This document shows, in pieces, positions 8,870 to 19,183 of a stretch of DNA of 64,000 nt; position 1 is the stretch's first letter, and every line of letters starts with the position of its first letter. This DNA comes from Cognatundibacterium griseum (GTDB lineage: Bacteria > Pseudomonadota > Gammaproteobacteria > Burkholderiales > Burkholderiaceae_D), in contig NZ_JACOGC010000001.1 in the NCBI RefSeq assembly GCF_014284195.1, positions 496,001 through 560,000 on the forward strand, given 5' to 3'. Position numbers and translations under genes: made by a program. Under the pieces are notes generated by a model. That model was not told the DNA's origin, made no database searches, and saw only the letters and a program-made list of their open reading frames with translations.

Positions 8870-8981
8870 CCCATGAGTGTACGCGAGATCGTGCTTTTGC
8901 TGCAATGAAGCAAATGCCGCCAATCGCATCCGGATTATTCACCACCGGTACCGGAGATTTTTCTGGTTTGAATCAGAAATC

Positions 8982-9054
8982 GGGGAGTATCCGTAAAAAA
9001 ATGAGCTGTTGCCTACATAAATAAAGGGATTGAAAACATACTGGGGGGGAGTAT
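8982..9054. repeat. Dispersed ATACT/AGTAT element, copy 2
   Basis: The half-box GGGGAGTAT (8982-8990), followed by CCG and seven A, faces the full box ATACT, seven G, AGTAT at 9038-9054. The end-to-end length is 73 bp. It lies in the 309-bp gap between the phosphoethanolamine-transferase-like stop (9179) and the permease start; nothing else was recognised in that gap. Confidence 0.65.
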
Positions 9055-9178
9055 ATCTGGCTTGCAGGCATCCTGAAAGCCGCCTCATCCGGTATGCGGA
9101 TGCTGTCGGCATCGTTTGCAGCCCCGCATTGACAGGTGTGCGGGATCAGCGGCGACTGGTCACGATGGCGACGCCGCT

Positions 9179-11047
9179 TTATTTCTCCTGCTGCAGCGGC
9201 GTTTTCCTGTCGATGACTTCGCGGCAATCGCCACGAAAGCTGGCATTGTCGTAATTACTCCAGCCGTAGCTGTCGACATAGCGGGTGTGGGCGCGCCATT
9301 TCCTGTTCAGGATGCTCCATTCCAGGCGTTCGTCGGGATAGCGCACATTGCCCATGTCGAGCAGCGTGTGAAAGACATTTTCAGTCGAAAGACGGGATTT
9401 CCGGTGCAGTTGCAACTGTTTAATCTTTTCCGGATACAGTTGCTGATAGGCGTCGGAATACCAGATGAATGCCGGAATATGGAATTCATACTGCGTGTTA
9501 TGCCCATGAAACGCCAGATTGCAGGTGCCGTCATACAGCGTCTGTCCATGATCGGACACGTACATCATGGAAGTGATCTGATCGCTGGCCTTCAGGCGCT
9601 GGATCAGTTCCGACAAAATCCAGTCCGTGTACAGAATCGAATTGTCGTAACTGTTGTTCAGCGCTTCCTTGTTTTTCAGATCGGTATAAGCAGGATTATC
9701 GATACCGTACAGCGACGGCTTCCAGTGATCGTATTCCCCGGGGTGGCGGTGACTGTAATTCCAGTGATTGCCCAGCGTATGCAGCACGATCAGCTTTTTC
9801 GGCGCATGGTCCTGCAATGCGTGGCGCATGGGTTCCAGCAGCACATCGTCCAGATTGGAGCTATTGGTAAATCCGCCCAGATTCAGGAATTGCGTGACAT
9901 CTGCCTCATTCGCAAAAACCGAAGTCGGCGTGTCAAACTGGCCAAAACTCATCTGGTTGGAAATCCAGAATGTCTTGAATCCGGCTTCCTTAAAGGCTGT
10001 CAGAAAAGATTTTTCGGCAAACCCGGCCTTCAGGCTCTGCGCCGCCGGCTTGCGCGACACAATGATCGGGACGGACAGGCGGGTGGCCGCCACCGCGCTG
10101 ACCATGTCGCTGAAACTGACCAGATTTTCTTCCAGCGACAGCAGCGGATTGGTTTCCCTGCCGTAGCCATTAATCTGCCAGCGGTCAAAGCGGGACGATT
10201 CGCCGATCACCATCAGCACAGTCTGCGGCAGATTCGGATTACCTTGCAGATGTGCATTAAAGCGGAAGGCGCGGCTTTTTTCCGCCAGTTCATGCAGGTA
10301 TTGTCGTTCGTGCCAGAAATCGGCAATCCGCAATGCCAGTCCGAACGGCCAGCTGCGCGCCAGCAAATCGTCGTCATACGGAATCCTGGCCCAGTGTGGT
10401 AAAGGCCCGATCTGCCGGGTTGCCGCCAGCCGCAATTGCTCGATCAGCGGATGACTGAGCGCATGACCGGAGGCGGCTTTGCCGGCGCCATTGTCAGCGT
10501 GGGCATCTCCGTGCTGCCCCGCCGCAATGCCGGTATCCGGTTTCTGCGCCTGCACCCCGACATATTCGCCATACGTCCAGACGCCGGCGCCCGCTGCAAA
10601 CAGTGCCAGCAACAGCCAGCGGCTGCCGTGTGTCCAGCGCAGCACATCATGGCGCCGCGCAATTTGCAGCAGCCCCCACCACCAGCCTGTAACCGACACG
10701 GCCAGCAACAGCAACAGCCAGGCTTTGTAACCTAAAAATTCGGCAGCCTCTTTCGGGCTGGTTTCGAGCATGATGCCCAGATGGTGCGTGGAAATGCCCT
10801 GGCCGAAATACAAACGCAGATAAATTTCCACTGGCACCGCCCACATCGCCGGCAGCAGCACGTAATGAAACCAGCGGGGGTGCTGAAACAACGCCCACAG
10901 CACCAGCCAGCAGATCGCCTCGGTCGCCGCGATCAGCCAGCCATCTCCGACCGGTTTGCCCAGCAACACGGGAAAAAAAGGCACGACGGACAGCAGCAAG
11001 TAGCTCAACAGCAACACAGCCGGGCCGGGACGGAACAGGGAACGCAT
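9179..11047 (-). CDS. Phosphoethanolamine transferase-like membrane sulfatase-fold protein
   Basis: About five N-terminal membrane helices precede a periplasmic alkaline-phosphatase/sulfatase-fold domain, as in the EptA/CptA/OpgE family, which moves phosphoethanolamine from lipids onto lipid A, core sugars or glucans. The metal motif GES is at 282-284, NGYGRETNP follows, and Thr322 in AATRLSVP is the likely nucleophile. Further ligands are expected in LHTLGNHW, SDHGQ and FHGHN. The acceptor cannot be told from sequence. I used ATG 11047 (622 aa); an in-frame GTG at 11080 would add 11 residues, and neither has a clear ribosome-binding site. Confidence 0.82.
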   Translation of the reverse strand: MRSLFRPGPAVLLLSYLLLSVVPFFPVLLGKPVGDGWLIAATEAICWLVLWALFQHPRWFHYVLLPAMWAVPVEIYLRLYFGQGISTHHLGIMLETSPKEAAEFLGYKAWLLLLLAVSVTGWWWGLLQIARRHDVLRWTHGSRWLLLALFAAGAGVWTYGEYVGVQAQKPDTGIAAGQHGDAHADNGAGKAASGHALSHPLIEQLRLAATRQIGPLPHWARIPYDDDLLARSWPFGLALRIADFWHERQYLHELAEKSRAFRFNAHLQGNPNLPQTVLMVIGESSRFDRWQINGYGRETNPLLSLEENLVSFSDMVSAVAATRLSVPIIVSRKPAAQSLKAGFAEKSFLTAFKEAGFKTFWISNQMSFGQFDTPTSVFANEADVTQFLNLGGFTNSSNLDDVLLEPMRHALQDHAPKKLIVLHTLGNHWNYSHRHPGEYDHWKPSLYGIDNPAYTDLKNKEALNNSYDNSILYTDWILSELIQRLKASDQITSMMYVSDHGQTLYDGTCNLAFHGHNTQYEFHIPAFIWYSDAYQQLYPEKIKQLQLHRKSRLSTENVFHTLLDMGNVRYPDERLEWSILNRKWRAHTRYVDSYGWSNYDNASFRGDCREVIDRKTPLQQEK

Positions 11048-11542
11048 GGCAGATATCAGAACAACATCAAATAAGGCCACCTGTCGCTGGCAATCAATCG
11101 CCGCAACCTGCGCCTGTCAGAAAGAAGGGCGTAAATATAAATGATTTAAGGCGCTTCAGGGAGAATCATTACCGTCGCGGGGCCGGCAGGATTCACCGGT
11201 TGCCCGGCAGCGTCCAAAACGAACGGAAAACGCGGAAATACTTGATTTTTCAGGAAAATTTCATACCCTGAAAAGCTGTCCTGACCGTATTCCCATCCAT
11301 CCGGACTGAGCGAAAATCATTGACAGGTCTGGATAATACCAAATAAAATCGCGAGTTCTCGATTTTGGGTTTGCATGTTCCGGTTCCGGACTGGCTGGTT
11401 GATCAGGTCAGGAAGGTGCTGAAAAAGCAGGCAGCCTGAGCGGGCGTGTCTGGGTTTTGCCAGGCATGGACAAATGATTTTGAGTTCCCGGGCAACCGTT
11501 TCCGGGTTTGTATTAACGTTGTATTTTGTTGGATTAAAAACG
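11048..11542 (+). promoter_or_regulatory. Upstream region of the str operon with candidate promoter
   Basis: This gap of nearly 500 bp has no convincing gene. A candidate sigma70 promoter is TTGACA (11320-11325), an 18-bp spacer and TAAAAT (11344-11349), giving rpsL a leader of about 190 nt. An AAAATCG...CGATTTT inverted repeat (about 11345-11367) overlaps the -10 box. A weak GGAT ribosome site precedes rpsL. Confidence 0.5.
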
Positions 11543-11926
11543 ATGCCAACCATCAATCAACTGATTCGCCAGCCACGCGTCTCCGCTGTGGTTAAGAGCA
11601 AATCGCCGGCGCTGGAAAACAGCCCGCAGAAACGTGGGGTTTGCACCCGCGTTTATACGACAACTCCGAAAAAGCCTAACTCGGCTTTGCGTAAAGTTGC
11701 CAAAGTTCGTCTGACCAACGGTTTCGAAGTCATTTCGTATATCGGCGGTGAAGGCCACAACCTGCAAGAACACAGTGTCGTGCTGATCCGCGGCGGCCGT
11801 GTAAAGGATTTGCCAGGTGTGCGTTATCACATGGTCCGCGGTGCTTTGGATACCCAGGGTGTTAAAGACCGTAAGCAAGCTCGTTCCAAATATGGTGCGA
11901 AGCGTGCTAAGGCTGCTAAGAAGTAA
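11543..11926 (+). CDS. rpsL: 30S ribosomal protein S12
   Basis: This 127-residue protein is S12, part of the decoding centre of the small subunit. [16 protein letters not shown] and [11 protein letters not shown] are the conserved loops; Lys43 and Lys88, the positions most often changed in streptomycin-resistant strains, are the unmodified residues. ATG 11543 begins the conserved [12 protein letters not shown]. It heads the str group rpsL-rpsG-fusA-tuf; rpoBC, often just upstream in other bacteria, is not here, where an opposing transferase gene stands instead. Confidence 0.98.
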   Translation: MPTINQLIRQPRVSAVVKSKSPALENSPQKRGVCTRVYTTTPKKPNSALRKVAKVRLTNGFEVISYIGGEGHNLQEHSVVLIRGGRVKDLPGVRYHMVRGALDTQGVKDRKQARSKYGAKRAKAAKK

Positions 11927-12068
11927 TTAACCCGTCATTTAATCACCGTAAGCTTTACGGTTCAGTGTCGATCGGAATGGGTCGAGTAAGTGGCTGACTA
12001 TGATGGTCCGCCGCGAGGGTCGGTAAAAATGTTACCTGACGCTCAACTGAAGATTGAAAGGAATAGAA

Positions 12069-12539
12069 ATGCCACGTCGTCGTGAAGTCCCGAAACGGGA
12101 CATTTTGCCGGATCCAAAATTCGGCAATGTAGAAGTAGCAAAATTTGTAAACGTGTTGATGTTGTCCGGCAAGAAGTCTGTTGCTGAAGGCATCATCTAC
12201 GGTGCATTTGATCAGATTCAGCAAAAGTCCGGCAAAGATCCGCTGGAAGTCTTTGCTCTGGCGATCAACAATGCCAAGCCACTGGTGGAAGTGAAATCCC
12301 GCCGCGTTGGTGGTGCAAACTACCAGGTTCCGGTTGAAGTTCGCCCGGTCCGTCGTTTAGCGCTGTCTATGCGTTGGCTGCGTGAAGCTGCTAACAAGCG
12401 CAGCGAAAAATCCATGCCATTGCGTTTGGCAGGTGAGTTGTTGGAAGCCGCAGAAGGTCGCGGCGGTGCAATGAAGAAGCGTGACGAAGTCCATCGTATG
12501 GCTGAAGCCAACAAGGCCTTCTCTCACTTCCGCTTCTAA
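12069..12539 (+). CDS. rpsG: 30S ribosomal protein S7
   Basis: At 156 residues this is full-length bacterial S7, which nucleates folding of the 16S 3' domain. [20 protein letters not shown] and [16 protein letters not shown] are conserved. ATG 12069 follows AAAGGAATAGAA, a good ribosome-binding site. It lies 142 bp after rpsL, a spacing that can hold the S7 autoregulatory site known from Escherichia coli, but I did not identify that structure. Confidence 0.98.
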   Translation: MPRRREVPKRDILPDPKFGNVEVAKFVNVLMLSGKKSVAEGIIYGAFDQIQQKSGKDPLEVFALAINNAKPLVEVKSRRVGGANYQVPVEVRPVRRLALSMRWLREAANKRSEKSMPLRLAGELLEAAEGRGGAMKKRDEVHRMAEANKAFSHFRF

Positions 12540-12667
12540 GAGTAAGTGTAGGGAGTCATTGTATGAATTTAATGCAATGGCTCTGGCAAATATTTTGAAT
12601 CAGGCCGGGCGCGATTTTTACAGAAAATTGCGCTCGGTTTTGTCCATTAAAAGATTTAGGAATATCT

Positions 12668-14773
12668 ATGGCCCGTAAGACCCCCATTGAGCGCTACCGT
12701 AATATCGGTATTTCTGCTCACATTGATGCAGGTAAAACAACGACCACGGAACGTGTTCTGTTCTACACCGGTGTAAATCACAAGATCGGTGAAGTGCATG
12801 ACGGCGCCGCTACCATGGACTGGATGGAGCAGGAGCAGGAACGCGGTATTACCATTACTTCCGCGGCAACCACTTGCCACTGGAAGGGCATGGCAAACAA
12901 TTTCCCTGAACACCGTATCAACATCATTGATACGCCGGGCCACGTTGACTTCACGATCGAAGTTGAGCGTTCCATGCGTGTTCTCGACGGCGCTTGCATG
13001 GTTTATTGCGCAGTGGGTGGCGTGCAGCCACAGTCTGAAACCGTATGGCGTCAGGCGAACAAGTACAAAGTGCCACGTCTGGCATTTGTTAACAAGATGG
13101 ACCGTACTGGTGCAAACTTCTTCAAAGTTTACGACCAGATGCGCGCGCGTCTGAAAGCCAATCCTATCGCTATCCAGATTCCTATCGGCGCGGAAGAAAA
13201 CTTCCAGGGTGTGGTCGATCTGGTCAAGATGAAAGCGATCATCTGGGATGAGGCCAGCCAGGGTATGAAGTTCGACTACCGTGATATTCCTGCAGAACTG
13301 GCTGACCAGGCTGCTGAATGGCGCGAAAAAATGGTGGAAGCTGCCGCTGAAGCCAGCGAAGAACTGATGAACAAGTACCTCGAAGAAGGCGATTTGTCCG
13401 AAGCTGAAATTAAGCAGGCTTTGCGTCAGCGTACTATCGCTTCTGAAATCGTTCCGATGATGTGCGGTACTGCGTTTAAAAACAAAGGCGTGCAGGCCAT
13501 GCTGGACGCGGTGATCGAATACCTGCCATCTCCAGTGGACATTCCACCGGTTGCTGGTACAGATGAAGATGACCAGCCTACAACACGTAAAGCAGCTGAC
13601 GATGAAAAATTCGCAGCGCTGGCGTTCAAGATCATGACTGATCCATTCGTTGGTCAGCTGATCTTCTTCCGCGTGTATTCCGGCACGATTAATTCTGGCG
13701 ATACAGTGTACAACCCGATCAAGGGCAAGAAAGAGCGCCTGGGCCGTATTCTGCAGATGCATGCTAACCAGCGTGAAGAAATCAAAGAAGTCCGCGCCGG
13801 CGATATCGCTGCGGCAGTTGGTCTGAAAGATGCGACAACCGGTGAAACACTGTGCGATCCGTCTGCGATCATCACTCTGGAAAAAATGGTATTCCCAGAG
13901 CCAGTGATTCAGCAGGCTGTCGAGCCTAAGACTAAGGCTGACCAGGAAAAAATGGGTCTGGCGCTGAACCGTCTGGCGCAGGAAGATCCGTCTTTCCGCG
14001 TAAAAACTGACGAAGAATCCGGCCAGACGATCATCGGCGGTATGGGTGAGCTGCACCTGGAAATTATCGTTGACCGTATGAAGCGTGAATTCAACGTGGA
14101 AGCGACTGTCGGTAAGCCACAGGTTGCGTACCGTGAAACAATCCGCAAGACATGCGAAGAAATCGAAGGTAAATTCGTTAAGCAGTCCGGTGGTCGCGGT
14201 CAGTACGGTCACGTTGTTCTGAAGATCGAGCCACAAGAGCCAGGCAAAGGTTTTGAATTTGTTGACGCGATCAAGGGCGGTACAGTTCCACGCGAATACA
14301 TCCCTGCGGTAGAGAAAGGCGTGATCGAAACGCTGAACTCCGGCGTTCTGGCTGGTTACCCGGTGGTTGACGTTAAAGTGACGCTGTTCTTCGGTTCTTA
14401 CCATGATGTTGACTCCAACGAAAACGCATTCCGTATGGCTGCTTCGATGGCGTTCAAAGACGGCTGCCGTAAAGCAAGCCCGGTCATTCTGGAGCCAATG
14501 ATGGCAGTTGAAGTGGAAACGCCGGAAGACTACGCTGGTACTGTGATGGGTGACTTGTCTTCCCGCCGCGGTATGGTTCAGGGTATGGATGAAATCCCGG
14601 GCGGCGGCGGCAAGATCATTAAAGCTGAAGTGCCACTGTCCGAAATGTTCGGTTACTCGACTTCCCTGCGTTCTGCAACGCAAGGTCGTGCAACCTACAC
14701 GATGGAATTCAAGCACTACTCTGAAGCACCGAAGAATGTGATCGACGCGATCGTTACAGCGAAAGCGAAGTAA
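12668..14773 (+). CDS. fusA: Translation elongation factor G
   Basis: The 701-residue GTPase drives translocation on the ribosome. G1 [16 protein letters not shown]3 DTPGHVDF and G4 NKMDRTGAN are intact, and the domain order up to the C-terminal [11 protein letters not shown] is normal. TTAGGA precedes ATG 12668. A 128-bp gap separates it from rpsG. Strong codon bias leaves very long antisense open frames here, which are not genes. Confidence 0.98.
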   Translation: MARKTPIERYRNIGISAHIDAGKTTTTERVLFYTGVNHKIGEVHDGAATMDWMEQEQERGITITSAATTCHWKGMANNFPEHRINIIDTPGHVDFTIEVERSMRVLDGACMVYCAVGGVQPQSETVWRQANKYKVPRLAFVNKMDRTGANFFKVYDQMRARLKANPIAIQIPIGAEENFQGVVDLVKMKAIIWDEASQGMKFDYRDIPAELADQAAEWREKMVEAAAEASEELMNKYLEEGDLSEAEIKQALRQRTIASEIVPMMCGTAFKNKGVQAMLDAVIEYLPSPVDIPPVAGTDEDDQPTTRKAADDEKFAALAFKIMTDPFVGQLIFFRVYSGTINSGDTVYNPIKGKKERLGRILQMHANQREEIKEVRAGDIAAAVGLKDATTGETLCDPSAIITLEKMVFPEPVIQQAVEPKTKADQEKMGLALNRLAQEDPSFRVKTDEESGQTIIGGMGELHLEIIVDRMKREFNVEATVGKPQVAYRETIRKTCEEIEGKFVKQSGGRGQYGHVVLKIEPQEPGKGFEFVDAIKGGTVPREYIPAVEKGVIETLNSGVLAGYPVVDVKVTLFFGSYHDVDSNENAFRMAASMAFKDGCRKASPVILEPMMAVEVETPEDYAGTVMGDLSSRRGMVQGMDEIPGGGGKIIKAEVPLSEMFGYSTSLRSATQGRATYTMEFKHYSEAPKNVIDAIVTAKAK

Positions 14774-14792
14774 TCTCCAGGTATCTGAAAAA

Positions 14793-14820
14793 GCCTGCCC
14801 CATGCCGGGGCAGGCATCTT
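14793..14820 (+). terminator. Hairpin between fusA and tuf
   Basis: A perfect 9-bp stem GCCTGCCCC (14793-14801) with GGGGCAGGC (14807-14815) is followed only by ATCTTATT. The weak T stretch suggests an attenuator or mRNA-stabilising hairpin rather than a full stop. Confidence 0.55.
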
Positions 14821-14854
14821 ATTGATAAATCGTTCTTTTTGAAGGAAGAATAAA

Positions 14855-16045
14855 ATGGCAAAAGGTAAGTTCGAGCGCACCAAGCCGCACGTCAACGTCG
14901 GAACAATTGGTCACGTTGATCACGGCAAAACGACACTGACAGCAGCGATTGCAACAGTCTTGTCCGCAAAATTCGGCGGCGAAGCGAAGAAATACGACGA
15001 AATCGACGCAGCACCAGAAGAAAAAGCACGTGGTATCACCATTAACACAGCCCACGTCGAATACGAAACAGCAAGCCGCCACTACGCCCACGTTGACTGC
15101 CCAGGCCACGCCGACTATGTGAAAAACATGATCACCGGTGCAGCGCAGATGGACGGCGCGATCCTGGTTTGCTCCGCAGCAGACGGCCCAATGCCACAAA
15201 CACGCGAGCACATCCTGCTGGCGCGTCAGGTTGGCGTTCCATACATCATCGTCTTCCTGAACAAATGCGACATGGTTGACGACGCAGAATTGCTGGAACT
15301 GGTCGAAATGGAAGTGCGCGAATTACTGTCCAAATACGAATTCCCAGGCGACGACCTGCCAATCATCCAGGGTTCCGCCAAACTGGCGCTGGAAGGCGAC
15401 AAAGGTCCACTGGGCGAAGAAGCCATCATGAAACTGGCCGACGCACTCGACAACTACATCCCGACACCAGAACGTGCAGTTGACGGCACATTCCTGCTGC
15501 CAGTAGAAGACGTCTTCTCCATCTCCGGTCGCGGCACAGTCGTTACCGGTCGTGTAGAGCGCGGCATCATCAAAGTCGGCGAAGAAATCGAAATCGTTGG
15601 TATCAAAGACACAGTCAAAACAACCTGTACCGGCGTTGAAATGTTCCGCAAACTGCTGGACCAGGGTCAGGCAGGCGACAACGTCGGCGTTCTGCTGCGC
15701 GGTACCAAGCGCGAAGACATCCAGCGTGGTCAGGTGCTGGCAAAACCAGGTTCCATCAAGCCGCACGCCCATTTCACAGGCGAAATCTACGTCCTGTCGA
15801 AAGACGAAGGCGGCCGTCACACACCATTCTTCAACAACTACCGTCCACAGTTCTACTTCCGTACCACGGACGTGACTGGTTCGATCGAGTTGCCGAAGGA
15901 TAAAGAAATGGTGATGCCAGGCGACAACGTCTCGATCACAGTAAAGCTGATCAACCCGATCGCGATGGAAGAAGGTCTGCGCTTCGCGATTCGTGAAGGT
16001 GGCCGTACTGTTGGTGCGGGTGTGGTTGCTAAAATTATCGAGTAA
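14855..16045 (+). CDS. tuf: Translation elongation factor Tu
   Basis: This 396-residue GTPase delivers aminoacyl-tRNA to the ribosome. G1 [14 protein letters not shown]3 DCPGHADY and G4 NKCDMVDD are intact. GAAGGA lies just upstream of ATG 14855. The gene shows extreme codon choice, with Pro mostly CCA and Thr mostly ACA, unlike the surrounding non-ribosomal genes, which favour CCG and ACC. A second tuf copy elsewhere in the genome is likely in this group but is not visible here. Confidence 0.98.
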   Translation: MAKGKFERTKPHVNVGTIGHVDHGKTTLTAAIATVLSAKFGGEAKKYDEIDAAPEEKARGITINTAHVEYETASRHYAHVDCPGHADYVKNMITGAAQMDGAILVCSAADGPMPQTREHILLARQVGVPYIIVFLNKCDMVDDAELLELVEMEVRELLSKYEFPGDDLPIIQGSAKLALEGDKGPLGEEAIMKLADALDNYIPTPERAVDGTFLLPVEDVFSISGRGTVVTGRVERGIIKVGEEIEIVGIKDTVKTTCTGVEMFRKLLDQGQAGDNVGVLLRGTKREDIQRGQVLAKPGSIKPHAHFTGEIYVLSKDEGGRHTPFFNNYRPQFYFRTTDVTGSIELPKDKEMVMPGDNVSITVKLINPIAMEEGLRFAIREGGRTVGAGVVAKIIE

Positions 16046-16087
16046 TTCACACTTTCCATTTGTCGGCGAAAATTCAGTCGATAAATG

Positions 16088-16203
16088 TTGAAAACTCGAA
16101 ATTTGTAGTACACTAGCGGGCTGTCTCACTTTTTTAGGTGTGGCAGCCTGTTAGTTTTAATATTCGCTCTTTGTAAAATTGCCGTCCTCCATGAGATGAC
16201 GGC
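16088..16203 (+). promoter_or_regulatory. rpsJ (S10) leader with two hairpins and possible promoter
   Basis: A candidate promoter is TTGAAA (16088-16093) and TACACT (16109-16114), though the 15-bp spacer is short. It is followed at once by a 7-bp stem GGCTGTC (16119-16125) with GGCAGCC (16142-16148), with one G-U pair. A second hairpin, GCCGTC (16181-16186) with GACGGC (16198-16203), lies just before the rpsJ ribosome site. The first hairpin resembles the one upstream of rplN. It could also act as the tuf terminator, since TTAGTTTTAA follows. Confidence 0.5.
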
Positions 16204-16224
16204 CCGTTCTTTATAGGATATGAC

Positions 16225-16542
16225 ATGTCTACACAGAATCAAAAAATCCGCATTCGCCTGAAAGCATTTGACTACAAGCTGATCGATCAGTCCGCGCTGG
16301 AAATCGTTGAAACAGCGAAGCGCACTGGTGCAGTTGTTAAGGGGCCGGTACCTCTGCCAACACGTATTCAGCGTTTTGACGTACTGCGTTCCCCGCACGT
16401 CAACAAGGCTTCCCGTGATCAGTTCGAGATCCGTACTCACCAGCGTCTGATGGATATCGTTGATCCTACAGATAAAACTGTTGACGCTTTGATGAAGCTT
16501 GATCTGCCAGCTGGCGTGGATGTTGAAATCAAGCTGCAATAA
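16225..16542 (+). CDS. rpsJ: 30S ribosomal protein S10 / NusE
   Basis: The 105-residue protein is S10, which also acts as NusE in transcription antitermination. [15 protein letters not shown] and [18 protein letters not shown] are conserved. It starts at ATG 16225 after TATAGGATATGAC. A 206-bp gap with its own promoter separates it from rplC, so S10 may be partly uncoupled from the rest of its operon. Confidence 0.97.
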   Translation: MSTQNQKIRIRLKAFDYKLIDQSALEIVETAKRTGAVVKGPVPLPTRIQRFDVLRSPHVNKASRDQFEIRTHQRLMDIVDPTDKTVDALMKLDLPAGVDVEIKLQ

Positions 16543-16557
16543 TCATATTGCTGCCTT

Positions 16558-16615
16558 CTTTGAATTTCAAAGCCTGGTAAAAGTTTGACATACCACAAAT
16601 TTTTGAATTTTCAAA
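16558..16615. repeat. Two similar AT-rich palindromes upstream of the rplC promoter
   Basis: CTTTGAA-T-TTCAAAG (16558-16572) and TTTGAA-TT-TTCAAA (16602-16615) share the same TTTGAA/TTCAAA arms, about 43 bp apart centre to centre. They lie directly upstream of the rplC promoter and could be paired binding sites. The first may instead be an mRNA hairpin of rpsJ. Confidence 0.4.
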
Positions 16616-16624
16616 TATTTTTGC

Positions 16625-16687
16625 TTGTGAATTAAAAAATCGCGGGCTATAATGGAAGGCTTAAATGTGGGTCAGCTTCGGCTGGCC
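16625..16687 (+). promoter_or_regulatory. rplC promoter and UUCG leader hairpin
   Basis: TTGTGA (16625-16630), a 17-bp spacer and a perfect TATAAT (16648-16653) make a strong sigma70 candidate. About 10 bp past the expected start comes a 7-bp stem GGTCAGC/GCTGGCC (16670-16687) closed by a TTCG tetraloop, a very stable hairpin with no T run. Confidence 0.7.
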
Positions 16688-16748
16688 TATTCGTTTAAGT
16701 TTTTTAAACATCAGCCTCACCCAATCGTAGGTGAGAATGGAGAAAATA

Positions 16749-17405
16749 ATGAGCTTGGGCCTAGTTGGTCGCAAGGTTGGTATGATGCGTATCTTTACTG
16801 ATGACGGGGATTCTATTCCGGTTACAGTATTGGATGTGTCCAACAACCGCGTGACGCAAGTCAAAACTCCTGAAACAGACGGTTACTCTGCTGTTCAGGT
16901 TACTTTCGGTCAGCGCCGTGCATCCCGCGTAACTAAAGCGGCTGCCGGTCACCTCGCAAAAGCAGGTGTTGAAGCTGGTACTGTCTTAAAAGAATTCCGT
17001 GTTGATGCTGCTAAAGCTGCTGAACTCAAGGCTGGCGATGTTGTGCCTGTCGGTTTGTTCGAGGCTGGTCAAAAAGTGGATGTGCAGGGCGTGACAATTG
17101 GTAAGGGCTATGCCGGTACCATCAAGCGTTATCACTTCTCTTCTGGTCGTGCCACTCACGGTAACTCCCGTTCCCATAATGTTCCGGGCTCTATCGGTAT
17201 GGCGCAGGATCCAGGTCGTGTTTTCCCTGGTAAGCGCATGACTGGTCACCTGGGTGATGTTAAGCGCACTGTGCAAAATCTGGAAATCGCTCGCGTTGAT
17301 GCTGATCGCCAGTTGTTGCTGGTGAAGGGTGCCGTGCCGGGTGCAAAAAATGGTCAGGTGATTGTATCTCCTGCTGTTAAAGTTAAAGCCAAGAAGGGAG
17401 CCTAA
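16749..17405 (+). CDS. rplC: 50S ribosomal protein L3
   Basis: This 218-residue protein is L3, an early assembly protein near the peptidyl-transferase centre. [33 protein letters not shown] and [13 protein letters not shown] are conserved. ATG 16749 follows GGAGAAAATA. It opens a tight run with rplD (3 bp gap) and rplW (overlap). Confidence 0.98.
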   Translation: MSLGLVGRKVGMMRIFTDDGDSIPVTVLDVSNNRVTQVKTPETDGYSAVQVTFGQRRASRVTKAAAGHLAKAGVEAGTVLKEFRVDAAKAAELKAGDVVPVGLFEAGQKVDVQGVTIGKGYAGTIKRYHFSSGRATHGNSRSHNVPGSIGMAQDPGRVFPGKRMTGHLGDVKRTVQNLEIARVDADRQLLLVKGAVPGAKNGQVIVSPAVKVKAKKGA

Positions 17406-17408
17406 TCC

Positions 17409-18032
17409 ATGGAACTGAAGCTCCTAAACGAACAAGGTCAGGCAGCGGCAAATGTCGCAGCACCTGATACAATTTTCGGCCGCGATTACAACGAAGCATT
17501 GATTCATCAAGTCGTCGTTGCATTCCAGGCGAATGCTCGCAGCGGTAACCGCAAGCAAAAAGACCGTGAAGAAGTTCATCACACGACTAAAAAGCCATGG
17601 CGCCAAAAAGGCACTGGCCGTGCACGTGCTGGTATGTCCTCTTCTCCACTGTGGCGCGGGGGTGGTCGTATATTCCCGAACACGCCAGATGAAAACTTCT
17701 CTCACAAAGTGAACAAGAAGATGTATCGCGCAGGTATCTGCTCGATCCTGTCTCAGTTGGCTCGTGAAGACCGTCTGCAAGTGGTTGAGAATGTTGCTGT
17801 TGATGCGCCTAAGACAAAGCTCTTGTCTGAAAAGCTCAAGGCGTTGGGTTGCCTGGATTCCGTTCTGATCATCACTGATGAATTTAACGAAAATCTGATG
17901 TTGGCAGCACGTAACCTGGCTAACGTTCTGGTGGTAGAGCCACGTTATGCTGATCCAGTTTCTTTGGTGTTCTACAAGAAAGTGTTGATCACTAAGCCGG
18001 CACTGGCAAAGATTGAGGAGATGCTGGCATGA
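17409..18032 (+). CDS. rplD: 50S ribosomal protein L4
   Basis: This is a 207-residue L4. In gamma-proteobacteria L4 represses its own S10 operon; whether that applies here is unknown. The extended loop is present ([29 protein letters not shown]). It starts 3 bp after rplC and its stop overlaps the rplW start. Confidence 0.98.
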   Translation: MELKLLNEQGQAAANVAAPDTIFGRDYNEALIHQVVVAFQANARSGNRKQKDREEVHHTTKKPWRQKGTGRARAGMSSSPLWRGGGRIFPNTPDENFSHKVNKKMYRAGICSILSQLAREDRLQVVENVAVDAPKTKLLSEKLKALGCLDSVLIITDEFNENLMLAARNLANVLVVEPRYADPVSLVFYKKVLITKPALAKIEEMLA

Positions 18033-18343
18033 GCGCATTAGTCAAACATAGCGAAGAACGCCTGATGAAGGTGTTGCTGGCTCCTGTGATTTCTGAAAAG
18101 GCAACTATGGTTGCTGAAAAGAATGAGCAAGTGGTTTTCCTGGTAACCCCAGATGCAACCAAGCCAGAAATCAAGGCTGCCGTCGAATTGCTGTTCAAAG
18201 TACAGGTTGAATCTGTGCAAGTAGCAAATCGTCAAGGTAAACAAAAACGTACCGGTAGATTTACTGGCCGTCGCAATCATACAAAGCGCGCTTTCGTATG
18301 CTTGAAGCCGGGTCAGGAAATCAACTTCACTGAGGGGGCATAA
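18029..18343 (+). CDS. rplW: 50S ribosomal protein L23
   Basis: The 104-residue L23 lies at the exit tunnel and docks trigger factor and [16 protein letters not shown] and [14 protein letters not shown] are conserved. Its ATGA start overlaps the rplD stop, pointing to translational coupling. rplB begins 2 bp after the stop. Confidence 0.97.
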   Translation: MSALVKHSEERLMKVLLAPVISEKATMVAEKNEQVVFLVTPDATKPEIKAAVELLFKVQVESVQVANRQGKQKRTGRFTGRRNHTKRAFVCLKPGQEINFTEGA

Positions 18344-18345
18344 TC

Positions 18346-19173
18346 ATGGCACTCGTTAAGATGAAGCCAACCTCACCAGGTCGTCGTGGTATGGTGAAAG
18401 TAGTGACAGAAGGCCTGTTCAAAGGTCGTCCGTTCGCTGCTTTGTTGGAAAAGAAATCCAAAACTGCTGGCCGTAATAATAACGGTCACATCACTACCCG
18501 TCATATCGGTGGTGGTCATAAGCAGCATTACCGTGTTGTTGACTTCAAACGCAACAAAGATGGTATTCCTGCAAAAGTAGAACGTATTGAATACGATCCT
18601 AACCGTACAGCGCACATTGCATTGTTGTGCTATGCGGACGGTGAACGTGCATACATCATTGCTCCTAAAGGCGTTGCAGCCGGCGATCAGTTGATGAATG
18701 GTTCCCAGGCTCCGATCAAGGCAGGTAACTGCCTGCCTATCCGCAATATCCCTGTCGGTACAACTATGCACTGCGTAGAAATGTTGCCAGGCAAGGGTGC
18801 CCAGATCGCACGTACAGCAGGTGCTGGCGTTGTGCTGATGGCGCGTGAAGGTACTTACGCTCAGGTTCGTCTGCGCTCCGGTGAAGTGCGCCGCATTCAT
18901 ATCGAATGCCGTGCAACAATCGGTGAAGTCGGTAACGGCGAGCACAATCTGCGTAAGATTGGTAAAGCTGGTGCAATGCGTTGGCGTGGTGTTCGTCCTA
19001 CCGTTCGCGGTGTGGTCATGAACCCGATCGATCACCCGCACGGTGGTGGTGAAGGTAGAACAGCAGCCGGTCGTCATCCAGTATCTCCATGGGGTCAACA
19101 GACCAAGGGTAAGAAGACACGTCGCAACAAGCGTACTACTTCGATGATCGTCTCACGCCGTGGTAAGAAATAA
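18346..19173 (+). CDS. rplB: 50S ribosomal protein L2
   Basis: At 275 residues this is full-length L2, needed for subunit joining and peptidyl transfer. The universally conserved histidine region is [14 protein letters not shown], and the KTRRNKRT tail is normal. It starts right after rplW with GGGGGC upstream of ATG. Confidence 0.98.
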   Translation: MALVKMKPTSPGRRGMVKVVTEGLFKGRPFAALLEKKSKTAGRNNNGHITTRHIGGGHKQHYRVVDFKRNKDGIPAKVERIEYDPNRTAHIALLCYADGERAYIIAPKGVAAGDQLMNGSQAPIKAGNCLPIRNIPVGTTMHCVEMLPGKGAQIARTAGAGVVLMAREGTYAQVRLRSGEVRRIHIECRATIGEVGNGEHNLRKIGKAGAMRWRGVRPTVRGVVMNPIDHPHGGGEGRTAAGRHPVSPWGQQTKGKKTRRNKRTTSMIVSRRGKK

Positions 19174-19183
19174 GGGATAACAC

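Noticed and set aside
9126-9180. AGCGGCG/CGCCGCT stem next to the transferase stop as its terminator
   Set aside because: The T-rich side faces the plus strand, where no gene needs terminating; on the minus strand no T run follows.
8973-9227. An 84-codon minus-strand frame in the gap holding repeat copy 2
   Set aside because: It spans the repeat, overlaps the end of the transferase gene, and has no family pattern or ribosome site.
9179-11047. Mobile colistin resistance (mcr-like) gene
   Set aside because: It is a chromosomal phosphoethanolamine-transferase-family gene with no mobile element genes around it; the acceptor is unknown and no resistance claim can be made.
12656-14803. A 715-codon open frame antisense to fusA, and similar long frames opposite tuf and rplB
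   Set aside because: They mirror strongly biased genes whose codon choice removes stops from the opposite strand. The proteins are low-quality (rich in His, Phe, Cys) and match no family.
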